A stretch of 30,119 bases of DNA from a virus. The position numbers and the translations under genes are program-made. A model generated the notes under the pieces. The model saw only the letters and a list, made by a program, of their open reading frames with translations, searched no databases and had not been told where the DNA came from. The stretch covers positions 1-30,119 of the IMG/VR virus record IMGVR_UViG_3300028388_001400; one strand, given 5' to 3'. Shown one piece after another: positions 22,446 through 29,169 of this stretch; within the stretch, counting starts at the first letter, position 1, and each line of letters opens with the position of its first letter.

Positions 22446-23672
22446 ATGAAACGACGTAAAATGCAATTAGTTTTTGCGGCAAACAACGCCTTTACCTTTG
22501 GTATTGATACCACTAATACATCGGTAGGGTCAAGCACAGCTACGCAGTTCGCCCTACCATTAATTAGTAGTGGTAGTTATGATATGACAGTAGACTGGGG
22601 TGATGGTAGTAGCGACGATATCACCGTTTGGGATGCCGCAGAGACTACGCACACCTACAATATAACAGACGGGATTAATTTACTCGGCGATGCTGCTATA
22701 TCAAATGCGGGCAGCACTACTTTGGTTGTGACGGGTGATAGTTTCAATGCCACAGGTGCATCAGACTCAGGTACATCGTTAAGACCTCGATTGTTATGGT
22801 CTGGGCTTACAGTAGGTGAAAAGTATAGAGTGAGGGCTACTTTTACAGTAAATAGTGGGACTACTAATATGGCATTATATGACGGGACATCTTATGTATT
22901 TCAAGCCGTTCCTATTGCTGATTTTGATGAAGTTGTGACCTGTAATAGTACAAACTTTTTTTTCGCTTTAGATGGTACGAATACATTCGATGTGGATGCT
23001 GATTTCTTTATCGAAAAAGTTGTAGAAGAAGAGTACACCATAAAGATAACAGGCACTTGTCAGGGTTGGCAGTTTAACAATGGTGGGGATAAATTGAAGA
23101 TGCTTGATATTAGTAAGTGGGGTGTGTTAGATATAAGCACAAATGCCGCTTTTTTTGGCTGTTCTAATTTGACAGTAAGCGCTACAGACGCTCCTATAAT
23201 TAGCACAAATGATTTATCAAATACATTTAGAAGTGCGGGAATAGGCTCTATAAATATGTCGGCTTGGGATTTTAGCGGGGTTACATTGTTTACAAATTTT
23301 ATGTTGAGTTCTGCAAGCGCAGCCCCAACAGGATTAGAGAATTGGGATATATCAAGTGCAACGAGATTATCTAATATGTTTTTTGGGACATCAATAAACC
23401 AAAATTTAAGCAGTTGGGACATTACATCGGTTACGCTTGCTGATAATTTTATGAATAATGTTATCACATTATCAACGGCTAATTACGATGCGCTACTTAT
23501 AGGATGGGAAGCCACGTTACAAGGCACTTACCCAGCAGGAGCGGGATATACAGCTACGATAAGCGTTAACTTTGGCGGTAGTACATACACAGCAGGAGGC
23601 GCAGCGGCTACAGCAAGAGCAAGCTTAGTTAGCACCTTTGGGTGGACAATAACAGATGGAGGAACAGCATAA
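22446..23672 (+). CDS. DUF285/BspA-like adhesin with inserted beta-sandwich domain
   Basis: A 408-residue protein. Residues 37-71 are a PKD-like start (D-M-T-V-D-W-G-D-G-S-S-D, then THTYN). The matching end E-Y-T-I-K-I-T-G-T-C follows only at about residue 196, so residues about 72-195 are an insertion with a carbohydrate-binding beta-sandwich style (SGLTVGEKYRVRATFTVNSG, ending F-F-I-E-K-V). Residues about 210-360 are DUF285/BspA-type repeats (MLDISKWG, S-W-D-I-T-S-V). This is a surface-binding adhesin, presumably a fibre tip. Codon use (AGA, GCT, ACT, TTT) is strikingly different from the rest of the window, so the gene was probably acquired from another source. Confidence 0.7.
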   Translation: MKRRKMQLVFAANNAFTFGIDTTNTSVGSSTATQFALPLISSGSYDMTVDWGDGSSDDITVWDAAETTHTYNITDGINLLGDAAISNAGSTTLVVTGDSFNATGASDSGTSLRPRLLWSGLTVGEKYRVRATFTVNSGTTNMALYDGTSYVFQAVPIADFDEVVTCNSTNFFFALDGTNTFDVDADFFIEKVVEEEYTIKITGTCQGWQFNNGGDKLKMLDISKWGVLDISTNAAFFGCSNLTVSATDAPIISTNDLSNTFRSAGIGSINMSAWDFSGVTLFTNFMLSSASAAPTGLENWDISSATRLSNMFFGTSINQNLSSWDITSVTLADNFMNNVITLSTANYDALLIGWEATLQGTYPAGAGYTATISVNFGGSTYTAGGAAATARASLVSTFGWTITDGGTA

Positions 23673-24247
23673 TGGAAATAAAGAAACCAAATAAACGGAC
23701 ATTTTGGAAAGCGGATGCGGGTATTGAAGGCGTTACAGAGACCTTTCAGGTTACCACAAGCCCGCACGTATTAGAAAGCAGCGAAAATGCCAGTACATTA
23801 TTTCCTGCATTACCCAATAGCGGTATGTTAACGGAGGGGGACATTTACTCTTACAATAGCGGTATGGTTATCGTGAGACAAACGCACGAACGAACCCAAT
23901 TCCCACCAGAAGAGACACCCGCCCTTTTTAGCGTATACAGGGCAAACACAGAGGGCGCAGAATGGGTGGCTAATGAAGAGGTAATAGCTGGTGATACACG
24001 CACATTCGATGGGAATACTTACGAATGTATTCAATCACACACCACGCAGGAAGGCTGGCAACCACCAAACGTGCCGGCGTTATGGAAATTAGTGGTTCAG
24101 CAAACAGACGAATGGCAAGCTGGCGTTTCGTATACCATAGGCGATGTAGTAGTATATCAAGGCGTAAGTTACGAGTGTAGGCAGTCCCACACATCACAAG
24201 TAGGATGGGAGCCGCCAAACGTACCTGCTTTATGGCTTGAGGTGTAA
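23672..24247 (+). CDS. Carbohydrate-binding protein with two CBM5/12-like repeats
   Basis: A 191-residue protein overlapping the adhesin gene as TAATG. Residues 10-85 (W-K-A-D-A-G-I-E-G-V-T-E-T-F, then S-P-H-V-L-E-S-S-E) match a phage module often paired with chitin-binding domains. Two tandem repeats follow, starting at W98 and W148 (50-residue period): W-x-A-x-x-x-x-x-G-D/Y, Y-E-C-I/R-Q-S-H-T, then G-W-x-P-P-N-V-P-A-L-W. These are CBM5/12-type carbohydrate-binding modules with surface aromatic residues. The frame from 23642 is rejected because it would lie inside the adhesin gene; the ATG at 23672 fits. Composition is foreign, like the adhesin. Confidence 0.75.
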   Translation: MEIKKPNKRTFWKADAGIEGVTETFQVTTSPHVLESSENASTLFPALPNSGMLTEGDIYSYNSGMVIVRQTHERTQFPPEETPALFSVYRANTEGAEWVANEEVIAGDTRTFDGNTYECIQSHTTQEGWQPPNVPALWKLVVQQTDEWQAGVSYTIGDVVVYQGVSYECRQSHTSQVGWEPPNVPALWLEV

Positions 24248-24265
24248 TTAGTCAAAAAAAGGAAT

Positions 24266-24829
24266 ATGGTTTATTTACGATACATATTTTTAGGGTTATT
24301 AATACACGCCCCGTTATACGTGGCCGGGGTTGTATTTTTCCCGTTGTATTACCTGTTTCGTAAACCAATTTACAAATACAAAATACCTATTTGGTGGTGG
24401 TTTCTAAATTCAGACGAGGGCGATTACATTTCCAATGTGTACGGCGATAAGAAATGGCGCGACCGAATCGGGTTTGATTATCAAAAAAGCGGTTGGATTA
24501 AAAAAACCTGGATCGCGTTTCGTTGGCTGGCAATTAGAAACAGTCATTATAATTTCAGGTTGGCAGTAACACGACCAAAACAGGGCGAATATAAGCGTAT
24601 AAAAGTATATTTTGTAGATACCGAACCGCAAACGTCCGGAATGACGTTTTGTAATAAGGAAATAAAGGGCCGGCAATTTGCGACGTATTACGTTGAGGGC
24701 CGAAAATATTTTCGTTATTCATTTACGAAACGAACGCCAAAATGGTTGTTTTTTTTACGCCCCTTTTGGAACGTGCAATTGGGTTGGTCGTCGGTAAGAG
24801 TTATCTTTAAAATGCGGTTTTTTAAATAA
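24266..24829 (+). CDS. Membrane protein, DUF7338-like
   Basis: A 187-residue basic protein. One or two N-terminal transmembrane segments (about 5-31, YIFLGLLIHAPLYVAGVVFF) are followed by a cytoplasmic or periplasmic domain containing W-W-W-F-L-N-S-D-E-G-D, then W-I-A-F-R-W-L-A-I-R-N-S-H-Y-N-F and tryptophan-rich strands. This order (N-terminal hydrophobic, acidic N-S-D-E-G, then W-L-x-I-R-N-x-x-Y-N-F) is typical of a phage family I know as DUF7338. Function unknown. Codon use returns to the resident type. Confidence 0.6.
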   Translation: MVYLRYIFLGLLIHAPLYVAGVVFFPLYYLFRKPIYKYKIPIWWWFLNSDEGDYISNVYGDKKWRDRIGFDYQKSGWIKKTWIAFRWLAIRNSHYNFRLAVTRPKQGEYKRIKVYFVDTEPQTSGMTFCNKEIKGRQFATYYVEGRKYFRYSFTKRTPKWLFFLRPFWNVQLGWSSVRVIFKMRFFK

Positions 24830-24834
24830 AAGAT

Positions 24835-25182
24835 ATGGCAGTAACAAATTATAAATTATCGGATCACATTAAAAATGACACGTTCGAGGGCGTCGAATTC
24901 ACGTTCCAGGACGGCGACGGGGTTGGTATTGACCTAACCGGGGCAACGGTAGCGATTAAATTTCGCCAATCGTGCAAAACGGGCGTCGAGGTGGCCGAAA
25001 AAACCACCGCGGCAGGGGTAACACTAACCGACGCGGTAAACGGCGTTGTAACGCTGGATAAGTTCGTTATTGACTGGGAAATTGGAACGTATTATTGGGA
25101 CGTCCAAATTACCGCGGCGGACGGCGACGTAAACACGTACATACAAGGGACGTTAAATGTAATTCAGGACGTAACGTATTAA
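24835..25182 (+). CDS. Baseplate upper protein-like (BppU-N-like) protein
   Basis: A 115-residue beta protein. It contains V-E-F-T-F-Q-D-G-D-G-V-G-I-D-L-T-G-A-T-V, then V-V-T-L-D-K-F-V and G-T-Y-Y-W-D-V-Q-I-T-A-A-D-G-D-V-N-T-Y, which matches the L-T-G-A-T-V ... G-x-Y-x-W/Y-D-x-x-I/V-T pattern of baseplate upper protein N-terminal modules in phages. Likely a fibre or baseplate accessory. It lies 2 bases before the next structural gene. Confidence 0.6.
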   Translation: MAVTNYKLSDHIKNDTFEGVEFTFQDGDGVGIDLTGATVAIKFRQSCKTGVEVAEKTTAAGVTLTDAVNGVVTLDKFVIDWEIGTYYWDVQITAADGDVNTYIQGTLNVIQDVTY

Positions 25183-25184
25183 TT

Positions 25185-25712
25185 ATGGATCAAGTCGTTG
25201 TACTGGTAAATGAGGCCCAACGAATAATCGTTGTAAAGGAATTAAAACCGCAAATAACGTTGTTTCAAAACGTCTATTTGACCGACGCGCCCGATTCAAA
25301 TTTTTATGTAAGACAGGCGGGGGCCTGGTATAAAATAGAAAACGTACAGCCGGCCGTATCTCAATTTTTGGCCCTGGGGGACGAGGTATCAGATATGGAA
25401 ACGGGCCAATTATTTTATTGGGAATTGCCGTTAACTATAACGAATATTCGGGGGTTTACAATTACCCTAACCAGCGCGCCGGACGACGCCGCAATTTCAT
25501 TTGACGTAACAAAAAACGGCGTTTCTGTTTTCGATACGGTCCCCACGATCGACGCGGGGGAAACGTCCACGTTAACAGCCGCAATCCCCCAGGTTGTAAC
25601 GGACGGTTCGGTTACTTTTACCGCTGGGGACGTATTAATTGTTACCTGTAATGTTGACGCGCCAACAACAAAACCAATTGGCCCGAAAATGGGGTTAATC
25701 TGTATTTCATAA
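25185..25712 (+). CDS. Fibre-like structural protein
   Basis: A 175-residue protein starting at the ATG of 25185 (MDQVVVLVNEAQRIIVVKEL); a longer frame from 25095 lies inside the preceding gene. The C-terminal half is of the type S-F-D-V-T-K-N-G-V-S-V-F-D-T-V-P-T-I-D-A-G-E-T-S, with F-T-A-G-D-V-L-I-V, a pattern seen at the ends of phage fibre proteins (D-x-x-K-N-G ... P-x-I-x-A-G-E). A receptor-contact role is inferred. It starts 2 bases after the BppU-like gene and ends 1 base before the propeller gene. Confidence 0.55.
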   Translation: MDQVVVLVNEAQRIIVVKELKPQITLFQNVYLTDAPDSNFYVRQAGAWYKIENVQPAVSQFLALGDEVSDMETGQLFYWELPLTITNIRGFTITLTSAPDDAAISFDVTKNGVSVFDTVPTIDAGETSTLTAAIPQVVTDGSVTFTAGDVLIVTCNVDAPTTKPIGPKMGLICIS

Positions 25713-25713
25713 A

Positions 25714-26535
25714 ATGGGGTTTTTTATTAATTCATATCGATTTAATTCCGTTCCAACATTGCTACATTCATATCTAACCACGGGATCAAGGAGTGATACG
25801 ATATTATCAGGAGCGCAAACCAGGGGAGGAGCGGACGCACAATTCAATGATGATGGCACTCAAGTTTTAATGGGCAATCATAATATCGCATTACAAAGGA
25901 ACAACGTTCCAACGCCCTGGGATATAAGTTCGATCACCACGTTCAGTAATTGGCTCGGCGGTAAAAGTTGCCCAAGTTTAAGCCAAGATGGAACGCATTT
26001 TTTAGTTAAAAATAGCGCAAACCCCACCACAATAACGAATTTCAGCATTTACCGATTAAATACCGCATTCGATTTTTTTTCAGGAGCGACAAATATGGGA
26101 ATAGTTACGGCTCTCACAACGGGATTTCGAGCGCATTTTGGGGATAACGGGCGGTACTTGATAAAAGTGAATGACCAGGCGGCATTTATTTGGGAAATGA
26201 ATACCCCATACGACCCGGCAAGCGCATCCACGTATCTGGGGAGTTTTTCTTATTCCGCATTTACGGATCAATGCCGTAGGGGGATATCAAAATTCGCAAA
26301 AAATGGTCTCGCATTAATAAGAAAAGGCCAAGTTTTTAACAATTTTAAACGCGATATTTTGGCAGTTCCTTGGGATATTACAACGGTGATAAGCACGACC
26401 GATTTTACCGTTTCGGGAATAGTAAGTAATAACTTTTACGGGATGGAAATCGGGGGTGAAAATGATGAATATTTGTATTATTTTGGATATAACCTATTAA
26501 CGAAAGTAAAAGCGCAGAGATGGAACTATTCATAA
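25714..26535 (+). CDS. Beta-propeller-like repeat protein (PWDIS repeats)
   Basis: A 273-residue protein with four repeats at about 47-54-residue intervals: each has (F/S)-x-x-(D/N)-G-x-x-hydrophobic, a short strand pair, then P-(W/Y)-D or F-D followed by S/T: PTPWDIS (D70), T-A-F-D (D120), NTPYDPAS (D167), VPWDIT (D221), and a last incomplete unit near 249. These resemble beta-propeller blades with the 'DGT...PWDIS' signature seen in phage and marine bacterial surface proteins. Probably a receptor-binding tip. Its codons are slightly more AT-rich than the structural genes. Confidence 0.55.
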   Translation: MGFFINSYRFNSVPTLLHSYLTTGSRSDTILSGAQTRGGADAQFNDDGTQVLMGNHNIALQRNNVPTPWDISSITTFSNWLGGKSCPSLSQDGTHFLVKNSANPTTITNFSIYRLNTAFDFFSGATNMGIVTALTTGFRAHFGDNGRYLIKVNDQAAFIWEMNTPYDPASASTYLGSFSYSAFTDQCRRGISKFAKNGLALIRKGQVFNNFKRDILAVPWDITTVISTTDFTVSGIVSNNFYGMEIGGENDEYLYYFGYNLLTKVKAQRWNYS

Positions 26536-26551
26536 ATTGACAATATTAACA

Positions 26552-26563
26552 GGGATCGATCCC
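26552..26563 (+). promoter_or_regulatory. Perfect 12-bp palindrome before the lysis region
   Basis: GGGATCGATCCC is a perfect 12-base palindrome in the 66-base gap before the holin-like gene, the only non-coding spot in this stretch. It could be an operator or a short hairpin in the leader; no T run follows, so it is not a terminator. Confidence 0.4.
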
Positions 26564-26601
26564 CAAATAAATCGATACGTTTAAACTTAACAGAAAGAAC
26601 A

Positions 26602-26910
26602 ATGGAAACAACAATTTTAACGGACATTTGGACCCAAATAAATACGTCGATCGACGTTGTTTTAATGATAACAATAATTGCCGTCGGGTACATTTTTGGC
26701 CGTACCGCGTTAGCGTCGGCCTTATTCCCGAAATGGCACACAACCGCAAAGGTTCTAATTGTGGCCGTCCCGGTTACGATCCTATACACCTATTTTCAAA
26801 AGGTGGCCCCAGGAATTGCGATCGCGTCGTTTTTTATCGCGTTCGGGTTTCATACGGTGGTTTTAAAATATATCGACCGGTTCGTGTTATCAATGAATGA
26901 TAAAAAATAA
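26602..26910 (+). CDS. Holin-like membrane protein
   Basis: A 102-residue protein with three predicted transmembrane segments (about 16-33, 49-65, 69-88) and a short charged C-terminus ending N-D-K-K, the topology of a class I holin. It heads the lysis region, followed by coiled-coil membrane proteins and a DUF5675 candidate lysin. It shows no other domain. Start ATG at 26602 follows the palindrome-bearing leader. The holin call is from topology and position. Confidence 0.5.
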   Translation: METTILTDIWTQINTSIDVVLMITIIAVGYIFGRTALASALFPKWHTTAKVLIVAVPVTILYTYFQKVAPGIAIASFFIAFGFHTVVLKYIDRFVLSMNDKK

Positions 26911-27355
26911 CGACTTGACCCAACAAGAAATAAATAAAGTAGTCGAGGCGTTGAGAAACGACCAACAACAAGTTCACGACCGCGAAAAGTGGATCGACTG
27001 GTTGTTTAAGGCGTTAATTGCCCTGTTGGTTTATTTTGGCCTGGAAATGCAAAAAGATATTCAGGAAATTAAAGATAATCAGGATGACCTTAAAGAAACG
27101 ACAATCGTAAATCAACAGACTGTCGGCGGAATTAACGAAACCATTAGACGTTTACAAGACTATACAAGCCAACCGAGGTTTACCCAACAAGATTATATCG
27201 AAAAGGTATCACCAATTTTAAATTCCATTAATCGCAACCGTTTAGAAATCGAAACAAACCGACAGGATATTAGGTCCTTGTCGGAACGGGTATTGGAAAT
27301 GGAAGTAATGAATCAACAAAACAATGACCCCAGAGGGCCAAACGTTAGACAATAA
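26897..27355 (+). CDS. Membrane-anchored coiled-coil protein, lysis region
   Basis: A 152-residue protein with one transmembrane segment (about 34-49, WLFKALIALLVYFGLEM) preceded by a polar N-terminus and followed by long coiled-coil stretches (DIQEIKDNQDDLKE; NRLEIETNRQDIRSLSERVL). The ATG at 26897 overlaps the end of the holin-like gene by 14 bases. It could be an accessory holin or a spanin-like inner-membrane protein. No further family recognised. Confidence 0.5.
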   Translation: MIKNNDLTQQEINKVVEALRNDQQQVHDREKWIDWLFKALIALLVYFGLEMQKDIQEIKDNQDDLKETTIVNQQTVGGINETIRRLQDYTSQPRFTQQDYIEKVSPILNSINRNRLEIETNRQDIRSLSERVLEMEVMNQQNNDPRGPNVRQ

Positions 27356-27602
27356 AATTATCCGGCTACGAATGGCAACGGCCGCGTCGGTATTGTTCGC
27401 GGTGGTTTCCTTTGCCGTTTCGGTTTCGTCGGCGTTTTGGAAGTTCAACCAAACCGACGTCGACCAACAAAACGAAACATACGCCCGACGTAATAACGAC
27501 AAAAAGTTACAGGACCAAATAAACGTTTTGACGTCCCAACAATATGACGCGACAATTAGGTTTTACGAATTCCAAATAGAACAGTTAAAATCAAAAAAAT
27601 GA
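27324..27602 (+). CDS. Small membrane protein with coiled-coil tail
   Basis: A 92-residue protein with a transmembrane segment at about residues 18-38 (AASVLFAVVSFAVSVSSAF) and a polar coiled-coil C-terminus (NDKKLQDQINVLTSQQ) ending in L-K-S-K-K. It overlaps the preceding gene by 32 bases in another frame and the next gene by the ATGA at 27599. Its arrangement resembles a second lysis-region membrane protein; function unknown. Confidence 0.5.
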   Translation: MTPEGQTLDNKIIRLRMATAASVLFAVVSFAVSVSSAFWKFNQTDVDQQNETYARRNNDKKLQDQINVLTSQQYDATIRFYEFQIEQLKSKK

Positions 27603-28054
27603 ACCAGGTATTAATATTCAGGACCCAGGGCGACGACCGATATACCATTGGGGATCTGTACGTCCGTTGTAATAAAGAAATCATTTTCCAATGTAAAACG
27701 ATCGAACGCGGTTGGTTAGACAACCAACAAAATATTAGTTGTATTCCCGACGGGGTTTACGATTTGCAGTTGGAATATTCCCCGCGGTTTCGAAAAAAGT
27801 TGTGGGAAATTTACGGGGTCCCTGGTCGGTCGGAATGTAAATTCCACGCGGCCAATTACGCCCGACAATTAAACGGTTGCATTGCCCTGGGGCGAAACCA
27901 CAAAGATATTGACGGCGACCGCATACCCGACGTTACCAGTTCGCGTTTAGCTATGGGCGATTTTCACAACGCAATGGGCGACGGCCCGGCCGAATTACAG
28001 ATTATTAGTCTGTACGATTCACAAATGTATTTACAACCAATGCCGTTCGCCTAA
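27599..28054 (+). CDS. DUF5675 candidate endolysin
   Basis: A 151-residue protein with the DUF5675 series of motifs: E-R-G-W-L-D-N-Q-Q (37-45), I-S-C-I-P-D-G (46-52), V-P-G-R-S (74-78), F-H-A-A-N-Y (82-87), N-G-C-I-A-L-G (92-98) and S-R at 115-116. The histidine and cysteine positions suggest a hydrolase or L,D-transpeptidase-like fold. Location among holin- and spanin-like genes suggests it is the phage lysin, but catalysis on peptidoglycan is inferred, not shown. It overlaps neighbours as ATGA and TAATG. Confidence 0.65.
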   Translation: MNQVLIFRTQGDDRYTIGDLYVRCNKEIIFQCKTIERGWLDNQQNISCIPDGVYDLQLEYSPRFRKKLWEIYGVPGRSECKFHAANYARQLNGCIALGRNHKDIDGDRIPDVTSSRLAMGDFHNAMGDGPAELQIISLYDSQMYLQPMPFA

Positions 28055-28440
28055 TGGATTTTAAAATAGTCAAACCAAATGTTAACCGCCAAACGTTGAT
28101 CGTGTTAGCCGTTGCGGGGTCCCTGGTGGCCGCCTTTGTGTTTTGGCCGGGTCAGGGGTATTGGGACACCCGAAAAGCAAAAAAGGCGTACAGCGACCGC
28201 CTAAATGCCGAAAAGAAAATTACAGATTCACTAACCAAACAATTAACCGGGTTTAAGGATCAGGACCAAACCGACGACGTTACCCAGCGGACGTATTATA
28301 GGGAATATTTACGCGAGCGTCAAAAAAGAAAGCAATATGAGAAATTACTATCTGTTTTTCGCAATTACAATATACGGTTTATCGACAGCGTTTTGTCAAA
28401 CCACCGATTCGTTAACATTAAGTTACCAGCGGGCCAATGA
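28054..28440 (+). CDS. Inner-membrane spanin-like protein
   Basis: A 128-residue protein with an N-terminal transmembrane segment (about 13-31, QTLIVLAVAGSLVAAFVFWPG) followed by a periplasmic coiled-coil with many K/E/Q residues (KAYSDRLNAEKKITDSLTKQ; QKRKQYEKLL). This layout (one anchor plus coiled coil) resembles the Rz-type i-spanin. The last 104 bases also encode the start of the next gene in another frame, a classic arrangement of spanin pairs. Start overlaps the lysin stop as TAATG. Confidence 0.5.
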   Translation: MDFKIVKPNVNRQTLIVLAVAGSLVAAFVFWPGQGYWDTRKAKKAYSDRLNAEKKITDSLTKQLTGFKDQDQTDDVTQRTYYREYLRERQKRKQYEKLLSVFRNYNIRFIDSVLSNHRFVNIKLPAGQ

Positions 28441-28741
28441 AATAACTAATACATTGCTGCAGGAAAAGCAATTACGCGCCGCGTTTTTGTCCTTGAGGTT
28501 AGAGAATGAAAAATTAGATTCGGCGTACCAGGTGGCCGAACGCCGCCGGACCCGTTTAAACGATTCGGTATTACCTACAATGCAACAATTATTGGAAAGC
28601 CAGCAACGAAAACAAAAGGACGGCCAAATTTATATCGATCAACTAACCGACGAATTAAAGCGACAGCGCAATAAAAAATGGAAGTGGTTGGGGGGCGGCG
28701 TTGTTGTTGGCGTAATTACTGGTTTGTTAATATCGATTTAG
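28337..28741 (+). CDS. Overlapping spanin-like coiled-coil protein
   Basis: A 134-residue protein starting inside the previous gene (104-base overlap). It has a signal-like N-terminus (residues 1-20, FFAITIYGLSTAFCQ), a long charged coiled coil (residues 35-110) and a C-terminal transmembrane segment (about 113-134, W-L-G-G-G-V-V-V-G-V-I-T-G-L-L). The cysteine of the N-terminus is not in a good lipobox (phenylalanine at -1). It resembles a spanin partner, but the C-terminal anchor is unusual for Rz1. A terminator and early promoter follow. Confidence 0.5.
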   Translation: MRNYYLFFAITIYGLSTAFCQTTDSLTLSYQRANEITNTLLQEKQLRAAFLSLRLENEKLDSAYQVAERRRTRLNDSVLPTMQQLLESQQRKQKDGQIYIDQLTDELKRQRNKKWKWLGGGVVVGVITGLLISI

Positions 28742-28742
28742 T

Positions 28743-28836
28743 TATATTTGTATTTCTACACGACCACGAATCGTTGTATAAATAATTTTTGGGTAGGCCC
28801 TGGATTCGTTTTGTTTTCCGTCCGGGGCCTTTTTTT
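28743..28836 (+). ncRNA. Possible small RNA between promoter-like element and terminator
   Basis: TATATTTG at 28743-28750 matches the Bacteroidota -7 element TAnnTTTG exactly; a TTTG lies at 28723-28726 but with a short 16-base spacer. A strong terminator ends at 28836. No open frame fits in between, so a short RNA of roughly 80 bases is possible. Support is only from these two signals. Confidence 0.25.
28795..28836 (+). terminator. Rho-independent terminator ending the late region
   Basis: AGGCCCTGGA (28795-28804) pairs with TCCGGGGCCT (28821-28830), ten pairs including one G-T wobble, around a 16-base loop, and is followed by a T run (28830-28836). It marks the end of the late/lysis operon directly before the early promoter. 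Confidence 0.85.
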
Positions 28837-28849
28837 ATTCCACAATAAT

Positions 28850-28880
28850 TTGTTGGTTAACACATTTTATTGTATATTGC
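28850..28880 (+). promoter_or_regulatory. Predicted early promoter, right copy of the 50-bp repeat
   Basis: TTG (28850-28852), 20 bases, TATATTGC (28873-28880), the same arrangement as at 16-46. The full 50-bp block 28850-28899 matches 16-65 with two mismatches (21/28855 and 52/28886). Placed directly after a terminator and before the early genes, so a promoter role is well supported. Confidence 0.65.
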
Positions 28881-28905
28881 TTATCAAACCCAAAAATTAG
28901 ATACA

Positions 28906-29169
28906 ATGGAAAATCCAAAATCAGAATTACCCGCAATTTTTACGCAAACGATCCAGCAATGGCGCGAGGCGTTCGGATCAGAAATGCCGACGGAAAACAA
29001 TTTGTTGAAGTTTTACGAAACAATGGACGCCGTATTTGATCGGTCGAACGTGCGTTTTGAGGACAAAAGTAAATTGAACACCGCCGCCGGAATATTGGCG
29101 TCAAAAGAGTACGAACGCGGATTTAACCACGCAAAAAAAATATTCACTAAAACCCGAAACAATGAGTAA
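28906..29169 (+). CDS. Small hypothetical early protein
   Basis: An 87-residue, mostly helical protein (QTIQQWREAFGSEMP, then L-L-K-F-Y-E-T-M-D-A-V-F, then K-E-Y-E-R-G-F-N-H-A-K-K-I-F). The ATG at 28906 is used because the frame upstream runs into the promoter repeat. It opens the early operon with the HTH gene, which overlaps its end by 8 bases. No family recognised; the conserved start behind the shared promoter repeat suggests an early function. Confidence 0.55.
   Translation: MENPKSELPAIFTQTIQQWREAFGSEMPTENNLLKFYETMDAVFDRSNVRFEDKSKLNTAAGILASKEYERGFNHAKKIFTKTRNNE

Noticed and set aside
28337-28400. Lipobox in the second spanin-like protein (S-T-A-F-C)
   Set aside because: Phenylalanine at -1 does not fit a lipobox; an ordinary signal peptide or anchor is more likely, so a classical Rz1 lipoprotein is not claimed.
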